From assembly GCA_014898415.1 (NCBI GenBank), contig RCTD01000007.1:1841625-1905624 (forward strand): 64,000 nt of DNA, in the 5' to 3' direction. The notes below the pieces were generated by a model. That model ran no database searches. It saw nothing but the letters and a program-made list of their open reading frames with translations, and had not been told where the DNA came from. Each line of letters begins with the position of its first letter. The stretch's first letter is position 1. The position numbers were made by a program, and so were the translations under genes. This stretch comes from Stromatinia cepivora. Lineage: Eukaryota; Ascomycota; Leotiomycetes; Helotiales; Sclerotiniaceae. Shown here piece after piece: positions 1 through 10,938 of this stretch.

Positions 1-535
1 ATAGAAAATAAAGAAAATCTTAACAATAAAAAAAGCACGAAAAACCCTATTATATAGAATCTCATAATTTAATAACAATACCGATCTTATCTAGTATTCT
101 ATTTCTGATCTTAAAATATCACTATATCTTTTATACGATTTTCACCTGACCAATCCAACACTACCTGATCCTTTTAATCGATTAATTGATTGAATAAAGC
201 TTTATGAAAACGGAAAAGATAATTATAATTATATAAATAATGATTCATCTATAAAATTAAGGGAAAAAAAAATATTCTTTAATTCAGCAAATTAGATATT
301 ATAATTTCATAATAATATATATATATATGATTATGAAAAGATCAAAAACCCATACAAATTCGAAAGAATTTGATTATATATATATATAATCCAAGCTTTA
401 TATAATAAACGAACTATCATTACCAAGATAATATAAAAACAATATATTTCAAAAAACTTATACTTATAATTATTTCAAAAATTATACAAAAGGAAGTTTA
501 AATATAATAAAAACGAAATATAACATTATCCCTAT

Positions 536-860
536 CGATTTCGTTCAATTTAATTGATTTGATCAATTTGGTCGATTAACTTGATCGATTTCGGAATTGA
601 TCATATTAACTATCCATCATTACTATATTATAATTCAATTTCCTTCCTTTTTCTATTAAAACTTTTTCTTTTTAGAGATTCCCTAAATCAAAGAAAATAC
701 AAATCAATATTAATTTAATCAATTGATGAACGATTTAATCGATTTGATCAATTTATTTATCATTTTGATCAATTTGATCGATTAATTTGATTAATTTAAT
801 CAATTTCCAGTAAATTGACCAAATCAACCAAAATAATCAATCTAATTGATTTAGAGCTCA
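536..860. repeat. GATCAATTT/GATCGATT array in gypsy 3' tail
   Basis: Closely spaced degenerate copies of TTTGATCAATTT, TTTGATCGATT and TTTGGTC fill the stretch between the end of pol and the 3' LTR. The same array is in gypsy C at about 49985-50300. No coding potential is visible. Confidence 0.7.
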
Positions 861-951
861 TAAACCTTCACAAAACCTAATTTCCGATAAAATAATAATA
901 GAATAAAGGAATGAAATACTCGAAAACAAGCTTTTCTGAAAGAAAGAATAG

Positions 952-1233
952 TATTACAAATCATGAATTACAAAAAACTAATTATATAATACCTTTTATC
1001 TTTTATATCAATTAATAAATTGATTATTCATATATATATATTACAATTTATACGATTTAGTATAATAGAATAATAATCTTAATAATGTATATGTATAATT
1101 CTGCAACTTACAAATGAATATTTGTATATATATATCTAGTTGCTCCTTATAAACCATAATTCTTCAGTTGTAGATTCTAAGGAACATAATTGACCCTGTT
1201 TATTCAGCTCTACTACGGCTCTTATGCGTCACA
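952..1233 (+). repeat. Gypsy 3' LTR (family of copies C, F, G)
   Basis: The LTR runs from TATTACAAATCATG (RIP form of TGTCACGAATCGTG) to TGCGTCACA. Its length, 282 bp, equals both LTRs of gypsy C. It has lost the CACGTG present near the start of the less mutated family members. Confidence 0.85.
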
Positions 1234-2879
1234 TTTTTTATATTTCTTTATTATTTTAAATTTACTTGCAATATATTTTTTAAGATTATCTTAAAAACCT
1301 GAAGATTATCTTCGATACTCATCAAACAATAAGAAATCTTTATAATATCGGAATCAAATAATCCTTTGAAATTCGATTAAAATAACTATAAATGATAATT
1401 CAGATAAACAAAGATATAATTGAAAGGGAAAGAATGATTTTATATAATTAATCAAATATTAAATGAATATATATAGATTGTAGAATCTAATATAATATTT
1501 ATTTACAAAATCAATGATTATATATATTATAATATTAAATTGAAATCAGAATATTTAAAGAACAAAGCGAATATATTATTATATATTTATATAATATTTA
1601 ATAATGATAATAAAGTTTTTACTAACGAATATTCAATAATATATATATTTTGAAGATATCTTAAATCAAAATATACCAGAATCAATATAATCACAATTAA
1701 TATATATATAACAATAATCCAAAACTTCAAATTTCAATTTGATATTTATTTCAATATAATTATTATCGAAATCTAAAACAAATTGAAAAAATATAAAAAA
1801 AAATTAAAGATTATAGATAAAAATTATCGATCAATATATTAAGATATTATTTTATTTTTAATTTTAATATATAATCTTTTAATCGATTATCAAAAAATAA
1901 TGAATATATTAAATATTCAAATCAATTTTAATATTAATAATAAAATTAAGTATTTATAGATTAAAAAACTTTGTTTTAAGAATAAATCAAAATAAATATA
2001 AATTGTAAAAGAATTTAAATATACTTTTCGATATCAAAAATCAGATTTCGAAATCTTAAATAATATTTATAATCTATATCAAAAGGAAAATTATTATATA
2101 TAAGATTATCTATATTTAATATAAATCAATAAATTCCTTTACAATTATTTTTATTATTAAAAGAAAAGGAGATTATCGAATCCGAAGAAAATCTATTTCA
2201 ATAAGAAAGATTAAATATACTCTATTAATAATATTTCTGAATTAAATTTTGATATTAAAGATATAATAAAGGAAGATTGTAATTTGATAAAAAAGATCAT
2301 TAATAAAGTTTTTCTTAATAAATAATATATCGATATAAATATTTTTTTATATATATTTGATCAATTTTCATTATTCAAATCAATAAATTTTATTATTAAA
2401 TAAAGAATAAAGATTAATAAAAGAATAATATATTATTATTATTAAGGTTTAATAAATATAATATATAAAGATAATTCTAAAATACTATTTTCAAATATAT
2501 TATATATATTAGAATTAAAAATAAATTTGTTGTTAGAAAAAAGAATTTATGAAATAGAATTATAAAAGGAATTCAACTTTTATTATATATATTTCAAAAA
2601 GAATAATAAAAAAATCATTTGTATTAAAATATAAGATAAAATATATATAGTTTTATATATAATCAAAGGATATAAAGATATAATTCTTTATTCAAGTATA
2701 TATTAAAATAATCAGGAAAAAGGCTTTTCTTTAAAGATAATCGATAATATTAAAGGTATTAATAACGAATTAATATTCAAAAAAAAAAAAGAGATATTTA
2801 TTATAATATCAAAGATTCAATTATCTAGGCCTAAATAAAATCAAGAATCTATATAAGGTATTTAATATAATTAAACTAA

Positions 2880-5800
2880 TAAAGATCCCAATTGAATTAG
2901 ATATCTATGAAATATATATATTTATCAAAATGATCAATTATATTCCGAAATAATTGAATCTATATAAATCAAAGAGATTCGAATTTATATATTTCGATAT
3001 TACAAAATTATTCCTAAAATCGATTTAAAGAAATCATTATTTCATATTGATTATTGATAATTATATAAAAGTAAATTGGATTATATTATTTAAACAAAAA
3101 AATAATACAATTCAAATATTGAAAATTTGGAAAAAGAAAATGGAATTGATTATTAAAAAAAAGATTATTGCAATTAAAATTAACAATATATTAGAATTCC
3201 TATAAGTTATTTATAAATGATTATCAAATATATAATTCGAAATTATAATAATTGTTTTTTTATATCAAAACAAATCTATAAAATAGAATATAAAGATTAC
3301 AAAAATAAATATAAAAGTAATATTAAAAAAAATTAAATTATTATTAAAATTTTAGAATAAAATTATAAAGTATAATACTTATATCAGGAATTATATTAAT
3401 ATTGATTCTGATATAAATGAAATAGATTGATTTTTTATAGAAACTTTTATAAATATAATATTAGATATAGAAATATATAAAATCTAGGGGAACAAATATT
3501 ATATTTATATTAATCCCAAGATTATTCTGAAAAAACAAAAATATAATAAATTGTAGAATATTTTAAAAATCAATATATTCTTAGAATATTTAAAAATTAC
3601 AAATAAATATATCAAAATATATTCTCTAAAACTAGATTATATATTTCGATCAAATAAAGTAATTATAAATAAATCTTATCGAAAAAGAGATTTGAATCTT
3701 AAATTAAGAAATTGTAAATCAAATTTATAAGAAATAAAGAATATAAAACTCAATCGAAAATTTTATAATAAATTAATAACAAACAAAGTATCTTTTCTAT
3801 TCTTAATACTTTCTTCATTTTCAATATTAAATATAATACTTATATTACCTTTATTCTAAATATTCTCTTCAACAAATATTATACTGAATTCAATGATTAT
3901 ATTAAACATCTCAATTATCAAATTGAAACCAAATAAATTAAATATATTAATATCAATATATAATAAAGATAAAAATAATAATATCTAAAAAACAAATTAA
4001 AAATCTTTTTCCAAAGATACTTTAAATATCGAATCCATTATTCCAAAAATTCTAATCCAAAAGTTAATTTTTATAGATCCTAAATCTATATTGGAAACAA
4101 AATTTAAGATCATTTTAAATTTTATTAATAAATCTATTTTAATAGGATTAAAAAGCAAAATAAATCCATAATCATTTAAAACCGAACAAAAAGATATAAT
4201 AGACCTTAAAAACGAACCCCCAAAATATTTAATACAAAAAAAAAAAAAAAATATAAAACAAAATCCTGAAAAAGAATAAAAAAGTAAAATTATAAAAGTA
4301 TTGATTACAATATCTATATAAATCAAAATTCAAGAAAATGTAAAATATATTATGATTATAATTTCAATCATTTATAAAATGGACCTTTATATCAAAGATA
4401 AGATTATTTCAGATTTTATAATTTTGTTGATAAATATAAATAATATAGAAAGTATAATATATTCGGCTGAAAAAGTTCTAAAAATCAAAATACTAAAAAC
4501 TTATAAAAAAGCAATATCGGATTGAAAACATTCTAAAAAATGAAAGGAAACTATTTAAAAAAAAATCATATCTTTAATTCAAAATAATATTTAGGAAGAA
4601 TATATTTTTTAAAAGAAATAATTTAGTTTCAACGAAATAGATATTTATAATTAAAACAAAGAATAATAAGATAGAATGATTCAAAACAAGATTAATGATT
4701 CAAAGATTCAATTAGATATTAAGAAAAGATTATAACGAAACATTTGTATTAATAATAAGACTAGATATATTCAAATTATTCCTAATTATTATTGCAAAAG
4801 AAAATTTGGAATATTCATATTTCAATATCAAAAACACTTTTATTGAATTATACTTAAAAAAAGAAATCTACCTCGAACCACTTCAAAATATCAAAATCGA
4901 AAAAGGATATATACTATAAACTCTATAAAATTTATATAATTTGAAACAAACTAAAAGGAATTGGAATTTATTATTAAAGAAAGAATTTTTAAATATAGAC
5001 TTTATATAAAATTTGGCAGATCTATATTTATATATATCCAAAAACTATGATATAATATTATTGATATATATCGACGATATTATTATTGTATTATATATAT
5101 TATCGCAAATCATTTAATTCGATGAAAAATTATCAGCCCGTTTTAATATCAAGAATCTAAAGGAGATTAATAAGATTCTAAATATTAAAATTATTTGTAA
5201 TAGAAAAATGTATATATTAATTATAGATCAAAAAAAAATCTTGATGCTATACTAATTAAATATAATATTATATATAGATAATATCAAGTTAAGAAACTAT
5301 CAATAATGGATTATATTCATTTCCGATCAATAATCGATAATGATGAATTAATAGATATAAATAAATATTAATAACAAATAAAAAATGTAATTCATTCAAT
5401 AATATATACTCGATTAAATATAACATTTTCAATTAGAAGACTTTCATAATTTATGGCAAAACTAACAAAATATCATATTATAACTTTGAAGAATTTGATA
5501 TGATATCTACGATCAATAATCAAATAAAAGTTATGGTTCGGATTAAAAGGAGTACAATCTGATATTTATAAAGAATATAATATATTTGATAATATAATAA
5601 AGATATATATAAATATAGATTGAATTAATAATAAATATAATTAGAAAAGTATTTCAAAGGGAGTTGTAATATTCTATAGAAACCCTATATTATAGATTAA
5701 CAAGAAATAAATATCTATAGTTATTTTTAATATGGAATTAGAATATATTGTAATAATAATATTCATTAAATAAGGGAAATGGATTATATAAATATTTAAA

Positions 5801-6090
5801 GATCTATTTAGATCAAATTATATTGAAAAGAACAGAAATATAATTCAAATATTTGATGATAATCAGGGTATTTTAGCTTTAATTAAGAATCTATATTTAT
5901 ATAAACAATTTAAATATATAAATATTAATTATCATTTTATTAAGGATTTGATAAAAAAAAAGAAAATCGCTATTAATTATATCAATATATATAATATAAT
6001 TGCTGATGAAATGATAAAACCTTATATAAGGATTGCTTTCGAAAGGTTTAAGAAAATGTTAGGATTAGTAGCCTAAGAAGATCGAATAGG
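2880..6090 (+). pseudogene. Copia pol relic (integrase, RT, RNase H)
   Basis: Frames are broken by TAA/TAG/TGA at former Gln, Arg and Trp codons. RT landmarks remain: LYNLKQTKRNW at 4931-4963 (family LYGLKQ..R.W), YIDDI at about 5067-5081 holding the catalytic Asp pair, and in RNase H the DDNQG motif at about 5855-5872 followed by KYINI-YHF. The family makes cDNA in cytoplasmic virus-like particles and inserts it through its integrase; this copy cannot. The opposite strand at 3997-4326 is open for 109 codons, as is the same place in copy D. Confidence 0.85.
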
Positions 6091-6108
6091 ATATCTTTAA
6101 TAAGGGAG

Positions 6109-6274
6109 TATTGGAAATGAAGTCATTATAGGATTAGAATTGAGATTATATGATCACTATAATACATAGAAGATATTTGAGGATAACCTCAATTCTACTC
6201 CTACTAAAATAATAGATCCTTAATTCAACCTACATAATCAACAATACTACTACTTCCTGCACCAAAAGTTAACA
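6109..6274 (+). repeat. Copia-2 3' LTR
   Basis: A 166-bp LTR from TATTGGAAATGA (RIP form of TGTTGGAAATGA) to AAAAGTTAACA, the same length as both LTRs of copy D. The 5 bp that follow are GATTA, which is also the TSD of copy D. Confidence 0.85.
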
Positions 6275-6279
6275 GATTA

Positions 6280-7690
6280 TAATATTTCCCTGATTGTTAT
6301 CTTGTGGAGGATGTACAGAGTAATTATAAACGGGATAGTTGTTTTTATATTATCGATAAATCTATGGATTGATGTATCCTTTCGAATAATGGCCCAATTA
6401 CTGACAATAATAATATTGCGGTTTTCGTTTTTGATAACCTTTTTTCGAAGTTTCTTGATCTTTCTTTTCTGTAAAGAAAGATTTGGACCGTTGAGGCTGT
6501 AATTGTATACCGATAATCGGCGGTAAATTATTTTGCTTCTGAAATTGTTTATTTTGAAGAGGATTGGAAGAGTGGTTAAATTATATAGAGGGATTACTCT
6601 GTTTTTAACTATAAAGTATATCGAAGGGATCTATTATGTAATATATTTTATTTATGTTTTTTAAATAGCATACTTATTTGATTAATTCGTTTTTGCTTTT
6701 TGATTATTGAAATGATTTCGAAATTCTTTTTGTAATATAAGAGAATAGATTTATTAGAAGATATTCTTTTCGAATACTCTTCATCTTCGATTCGATTTTC
6801 TCTTTCAAATTATCGAAATATATTACTGTCACGGGAAATGATTACTATATCAACCCAATTAATCATTCGTCAAGAGTGGCGTCACTTTTGGTGTGACAAT
6901 TACAAAGTTGTTTATACTTTGTATAAATTATTATTTGATATAGATTATTTATTGTATAATCAAGTATTGGCGGTTGCCTTTGTTTAATATTATATTGTAT
7001 ATAAATTCTCTGAATTTTTTTTACGATATATTAGAGTTCGTTGTTCTATTCTTATATTAATACTAGACCGTAAAAGATTGTTTTTGAAAGTATTGGATAA
7101 TATAATCTATTTTCTTTTGATTTATCAGAAAATAGTATCCATCGTTATTTCGAAATATGAGTTTAGTTTGAAAAAAGAAATCCTTTGTTTCTATAATAAT
7201 GGAATCTTTATAAAATAAGAGTTTTTGAAGTTTCGGAGATCTTCTTTAAGGAATTGAAATAGAATTAAATATTGCCTCCCTATTTTTGACAACTATTATC
7301 GATAAATTAATTGTCTTTTCTTATATAAAACAGATAAAGATCTCTTTAATCTATTATTGATTTTCTGATCTGAAGATTTCGAACTCTTTTTATATATTTT
7401 CGAGTCTTTATATTAATTCTATTTCAAACTATATAATGGATTGATGATTTAATACCAACACCTTATCTTCATTACCGCTTTGAATCCTCGATACATTTTC
7501 CCCTCGAATTTGAAAGATATTTGAACTGATCGATGGATCTGGAGTACTTTTTGTTCCTACTATAATTACTCAAAGGGATATTAATAATGATTAATTGATA
7601 AATTACTCTTGAAAATAAAATGAAAAGAATTGTTAAAATTATAAATAATAAAGAATTAATTAATTCTAAAACAATTATAAAACTTTTCAT
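6280..7690 (-). pseudogene. LTR-retrotransposon gag relic with CCHC knuckle
   Basis: Read on the minus strand, this stretch keeps long open patches of polar, Gln/Lys-rich sequence ending near 6375-6416 in a degenerate CX2CX4HX4C nucleocapsid knuckle. Only the second Cys and the His survive; the first and third Cys have become Tyr by G-to-A changes. A 72-bp insertion at 6827-6898 splits the gag frame, which continues when the unit and one TSD copy are removed. The parent could be gypsy or copia; the gag alone does not decide. No matching pol lies next to it. Confidence 0.55.
6827..6898 (+). mobile_element. 72-bp mobile unit, copy 1
   Basis: TGTCACGGGAAATG...TTGGTGTGACA, exactly 72 bp, with 6-bp terminal inverted repeats TGTCAC/GTGACA and a perfect 5-bp TSD ATTAC (6822-6826 and 6899-6903). 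Near-identical 72-bp copies lie at 18984-19055 and 21775-21846. TG...CA ends plus a 5-bp TSD suit a solo LTR of a miniature LTR retrotransposon; a very small MITE is the alternative. Confidence 0.85.
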
Positions 7691-8284
7691 TATCTTTTTC
7701 TAATTAAAAGAATCTTTTTCTTTTAAATCCAATAAAGAACGATATCAAAATAATAACAAATTATCGATCATATATTAAAGTTTAGTAAATACAGAGATTT
7801 TGCAAAGTTTTCTAATTAATCGATAATAGAACGTTAATTATACACTTGCCTCTAACAATAAAACCACTTCCTTGTAGAGATTCCTAGCTTTACTAGCAAT
7901 ATCCGTTTAACAACCGTAACATGATTCATATTCCGACAGAAAGAATTCGGAAAGAGTATATAAAAAAATTATATCTTTAATATTAAAGGTTAAGAATTTG
8001 TATTCCAATATTATATATAATATTATTATATTATTCAATTTTTATTATTATAATTTGATATTTGTTTATTTCACTATAGTTTATAAGCCACTACTTCTAT
8101 ATTATAAGATTTATTATCTTCAAATATATAACCTCCAATACTATCGGACTCTAAATAAATCTGAAAGAGAGGGTATATATACTCTAAATGTATATTATAT
8201 TAATGCTAAATTAATTTTAAATTATATGGTTTATATTAGATTTTTATATATCTTTAAAGTGGCGATTTTATAATCCGATTTACC
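7691..8284. other. AT-rich DNA without recognisable content
   Basis: RIP-like AT-rich sequence between the gag relic and the sharp rise in GC content near 8280. A stretch at about 7847-7950 is less AT-rich than its surroundings and may be an LTR remnant, but I found no partner copy. Open frames here look like products of base composition. Confidence 0.5.
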
Positions 8285-8289
8285 ATCAC

Positions 8290-9045
8290 GGCCAATGGAC
8301 CTTATAATACCATCCTCACCCAAAAACAACGGCAAATTGAATCCTCTGAGTATCAAACATTTACCACCATCCGCTCCAAGCTCCCACTTTCTATGCAGAA
8401 GGAAGATGTCAACCTTTGGCATGCTAGGATGGGGCATATCGGTGCTCCACAGTTAAAACACCTCGATTCTGAACTCGACAATATCAAAGTGGTTAATCTT
8501 GACCAGCTCCACGAATAGTGTGAAATCTGCCACCTCAAGAATTCGACTCGCATTATCTCCCGCAGGCCTCACGAACGTGCAGTGATTGTTTAAGAAGTAG
8601 TTCATTTTGATTTAATCTCAATTGACAGATCAATGGGCGATCAAACACATATTTTACACTTCATAGAAGATAAATGGCAGGCAGATACAGTATGTTTATC
8701 ACTTGCTCGACAGAACCTAGACACTATTATCAATACTATAGACAGCTTCTTAAATTGGCTTTGGCGTCAATATAGGCTAATCGTAAAACAATTTTATATT
8801 GTCTAAATTGGATTCATTATTAACAAATGGGGCATTTTGATAAGTAGAGAGGGAATAAAAATGCTTAAATCTGTATCCGATATTTATGATCAATATGGAT
8901 TTGCTGAGCGTTCTAAAGGGTGATCATTAATACGGCCACTGGATTGAAGTTTGATAGCAAGCTTCCTGACAATGTTTTGCCTGAGATATACAAGGCAGTT
9001 GGTTACATTCTGAACAGAACACCCGCTGTTCGACCTGGGTGAGAA
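8290..9045 (+). pseudogene. Copia integrase relic, lightly mutated
   Basis: One frame reads through a GAG-pre-integrase/HHCC segment (LWHARMGHIGAPQLKHL near 8414-8464, then CEICHLKN near 8521) into an integrase core (HFDLIS near 8602, DQYGFAERSKG near 8888-8920), with only four in-frame stops. After a frameshift near 8922 it ends in GYILNRTPAV near 9003-9032. This is the order of Ty1/copia polyproteins. Neither gag, RT nor LTRs are present, so it is a truncated fragment. It carries far fewer C-to-T changes than the surrounding elements and is not the copia-1 or copia-2 family. Confidence 0.85.
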
Positions 9046-10938
9046 TAACCCCTGTACGCACTAGTGATAGCTTCCTGTTTGCTTATAAAGAGGCCTCTCC
9101 TGTACATAGAATTCTACTTCCTTAGACAATATAACATGGTTAATATCATCCCCATAATTTTTTGCTTCAGCCATAGCCGCTGAACTCACACTTTGGCCCA
9201 CGTAAAAACAACACGCCTCGAAGCTCACTCTACGTCGCGCAGGTTTTGTGTGCTAGAGTTATGTCAAAAGACCAAAGAATTTCTTAAAATATTATTTTCG
9301 CACGCTCGAGATGACCGCCTACAATCCTATTCCATACAATTAGGTGCCAACTACCCTGTGCTTCAAAAGCAAAATGCCTCGTCACACCCGCATAGTAGCA
9401 AGCCCGCTCCCACGGCGAGACTGCCACAGATGATGGGCACTGTAGGCTGTATCATGCCACATCAAACTGAGGGTCATTGAATTAATAACCTGAGATCAAA
9501 GTCTCTCATCCCCCTTTTTCGTCGTACCAGTAGCATCCTTGTAGATGTGACAAGTCTTCGTATCATTCTCGCCCTCTATTTGCGCACTGATTACTTCCTC
9601 CTTGTCCGCCGGATTGAAACTCGACAGATGAACGGGGTTGCCGTTGCGAGATCTAAGTCCTGTTAAATGGTAAATATGATATGAAGTCCATTTATACTTG
9701 CTTGATTAAGACACTTTTCAGAGCCCCAAGCTTCTGCAAGCATTGGTTAACACATTATTCCACAAAGCCATCATAATAGAACTATCATCATGCCGCTGCA
9801 ATATAAAAGCTATACATTCCTGTTCAGCTGCTCCCCCAGGCTTTGTATACTGCTCCACTGCACCTTGCCATTCTTTGGGCAGGCGAGTCCTGTCAAAACC
9901 CATCCAGGTAAAAAGTCGTTTAAAAACGCGAGACATATCTTTGTATATGTCGCCGAGATAGATACTCGAGTCTTATGGGGCACAATAGTGCTTGGGGAAT
10001 AATAGTGCTTCAAGAATGAAGATCAATGAGATTCAAGCTAAAGTATACAGACCGAGAGTAATCCAAGGAGCTAAAGGGAAGCAAACTATACATATATAAG
10101 TAATCTTCTAATGATTTGTTCCGCGTGGGATGGGATTGATTGGCTAGCTATTCTCAATAAATTCAAGCTATATAGAGATCGTGGTAAAATCCAGTGGCTT
10201 GATACAATACGAAGAATAAATCGGTTCATTTCCTGTTAGGAAATCAAGCCATTCAAGCAAACAGACATGCAAATAAGCAACTTGCATAAATATTGAAAGC
10301 GTACATGCGGAAATAATCATATGGAAACGGGCATATTGCCTAGAATCTTCTTGCGAACTGGACATCGAACTTCCAACAGCAGTAATAACTTATAGCTATA
10401 AAAGAAAACAGGCATTCAAATTCAGTTCCGAAGAACAGCAAGTTTGAGCTACAATGGTTGTTGGGTATTACAAAATTAATTAACTCAGAATCAACAAGAA
10501 GCCAAGGCGCCTCTCCAATTTTCCGTGGAACTCCGGTGCCTACCGCCAAATAGACAAATTCTCAAGACAATTCGCAAGTTAGGCATGATGACGTAAACTG
10601 AGCAAGGAAGGAAGTCGTTAACGAAAAAGACATAGATCGTGGTGGATGGAGGGAATTATTATTATTTTATTTTGCGGGATACATTTGATATATGATGTGT
10701 CTCTCAATGAACGAAACAAACGACCGGAATTGGTCTCGGCGTGACACCGTATTATTTTGGTGTCAATTCTGGTCGGGTTATTTCATCCACGGTCATGTGG
10801 CGCGCTACGCATAGACTAATCCGACATCCATTACTTTGGCTAGATGCAATAAATACATTGTCCTTCTCTATCCACAGATTTGGAAAATTTTCCGATTCTT
10901 TATCCTCGCGCTCTTTCTATCCTCCTCTTGCTTTCACT
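9046..10938. other. Non-repetitive stretch upstream of the kinase gene
   Basis: Ordinary base composition with no recognised gene. Open frames at 9193-9480 (plus, TTG start) and 10168-10549 (minus, two overlapping frames) show no motif. The last 400 bp must contain the kinase promoter; no clear TATA or CCAAT box was identified, though the 60 bp before its ATG are pyrimidine-rich, as often seen in ascomycete 5' regions. Confidence 0.4.
9718..9936 (-). CDS. Unrecognised 72-codon ORF
   Basis: An ATG-started frame with balanced amino-acid use (MSRVFKRLFTWMGFDRTRLP at the N-terminus, a Gly/Ala/Glu-rich centre, ending RSLGL). It could be a small protein, a last exon or a gene fragment. No family was recognised and two other frames over the same bases are also open, so the case for coding is weak. 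Confidence 0.2.
   Translation of the reverse strand: MSRVFKRLFTWMGFDRTRLPKEWQGAVEQYTKPGGAAEQECIAFILQRHDDSSIMMALWNNVLTNACRSLGL

Larger units (their letters stand above)
1..1233 (+). mobile_element. 3' end of a Ty3/gypsy element (copy E)
   Basis: This is the right-hand part of a gypsy element that starts left of the window. Positions 1-220 match, base by base apart from RIP-type changes, the chromodomain-like end of the complete gypsy copy C (about 49480-49700). A non-coding tail follows, then a 282-bp LTR at 952-1233. No reading frame survives. The LTR abuts at 1234 the leader of a copia element also seen complete at 42011-47489, so E apparently inserted into that copia copy. The left end and left TSD lie outside the window. 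Confidence 0.85.
1234..6274 (+). mobile_element. Ty1/copia element, copia-2 family copy 1 (5' end missing)
   Basis: The internal region and 3' LTR of a copia element, on the plus strand. It aligns along its length with the reverse complement of copy D (42011-47489). The 5' LTR is not in view because gypsy E lies directly against the leader. Domain order by motif is gag, integrase core (about 2.9-3.7 kb), reverse transcriptase (about 4.38-5.3 kb), RNase H (about 5.8-6.08 kb) and the LTR at 6109-6274. Many stops from RIP-type changes make it inactive. Confidence 0.85.

Noticed and set aside
9193..9480. 95-codon open frame on the plus strand
   Set aside because: It starts at TTG, has no motif and lies in mixed non-coding DNA beside a transposon relic; not listed as a gene.
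10168..10549. Two overlapping minus-strand frames upstream of the kinase
   Set aside because: They overlap in different frames, show no domain and sit where the kinase promoter should be.
10741..10938. N-terminal extension of the kinase frame upstream of 10939
   Set aside because: Open by chance; kinases of this family begin near the MASLLRW-like segment, and the ATG at 10939 follows a pyrimidine-rich leader.
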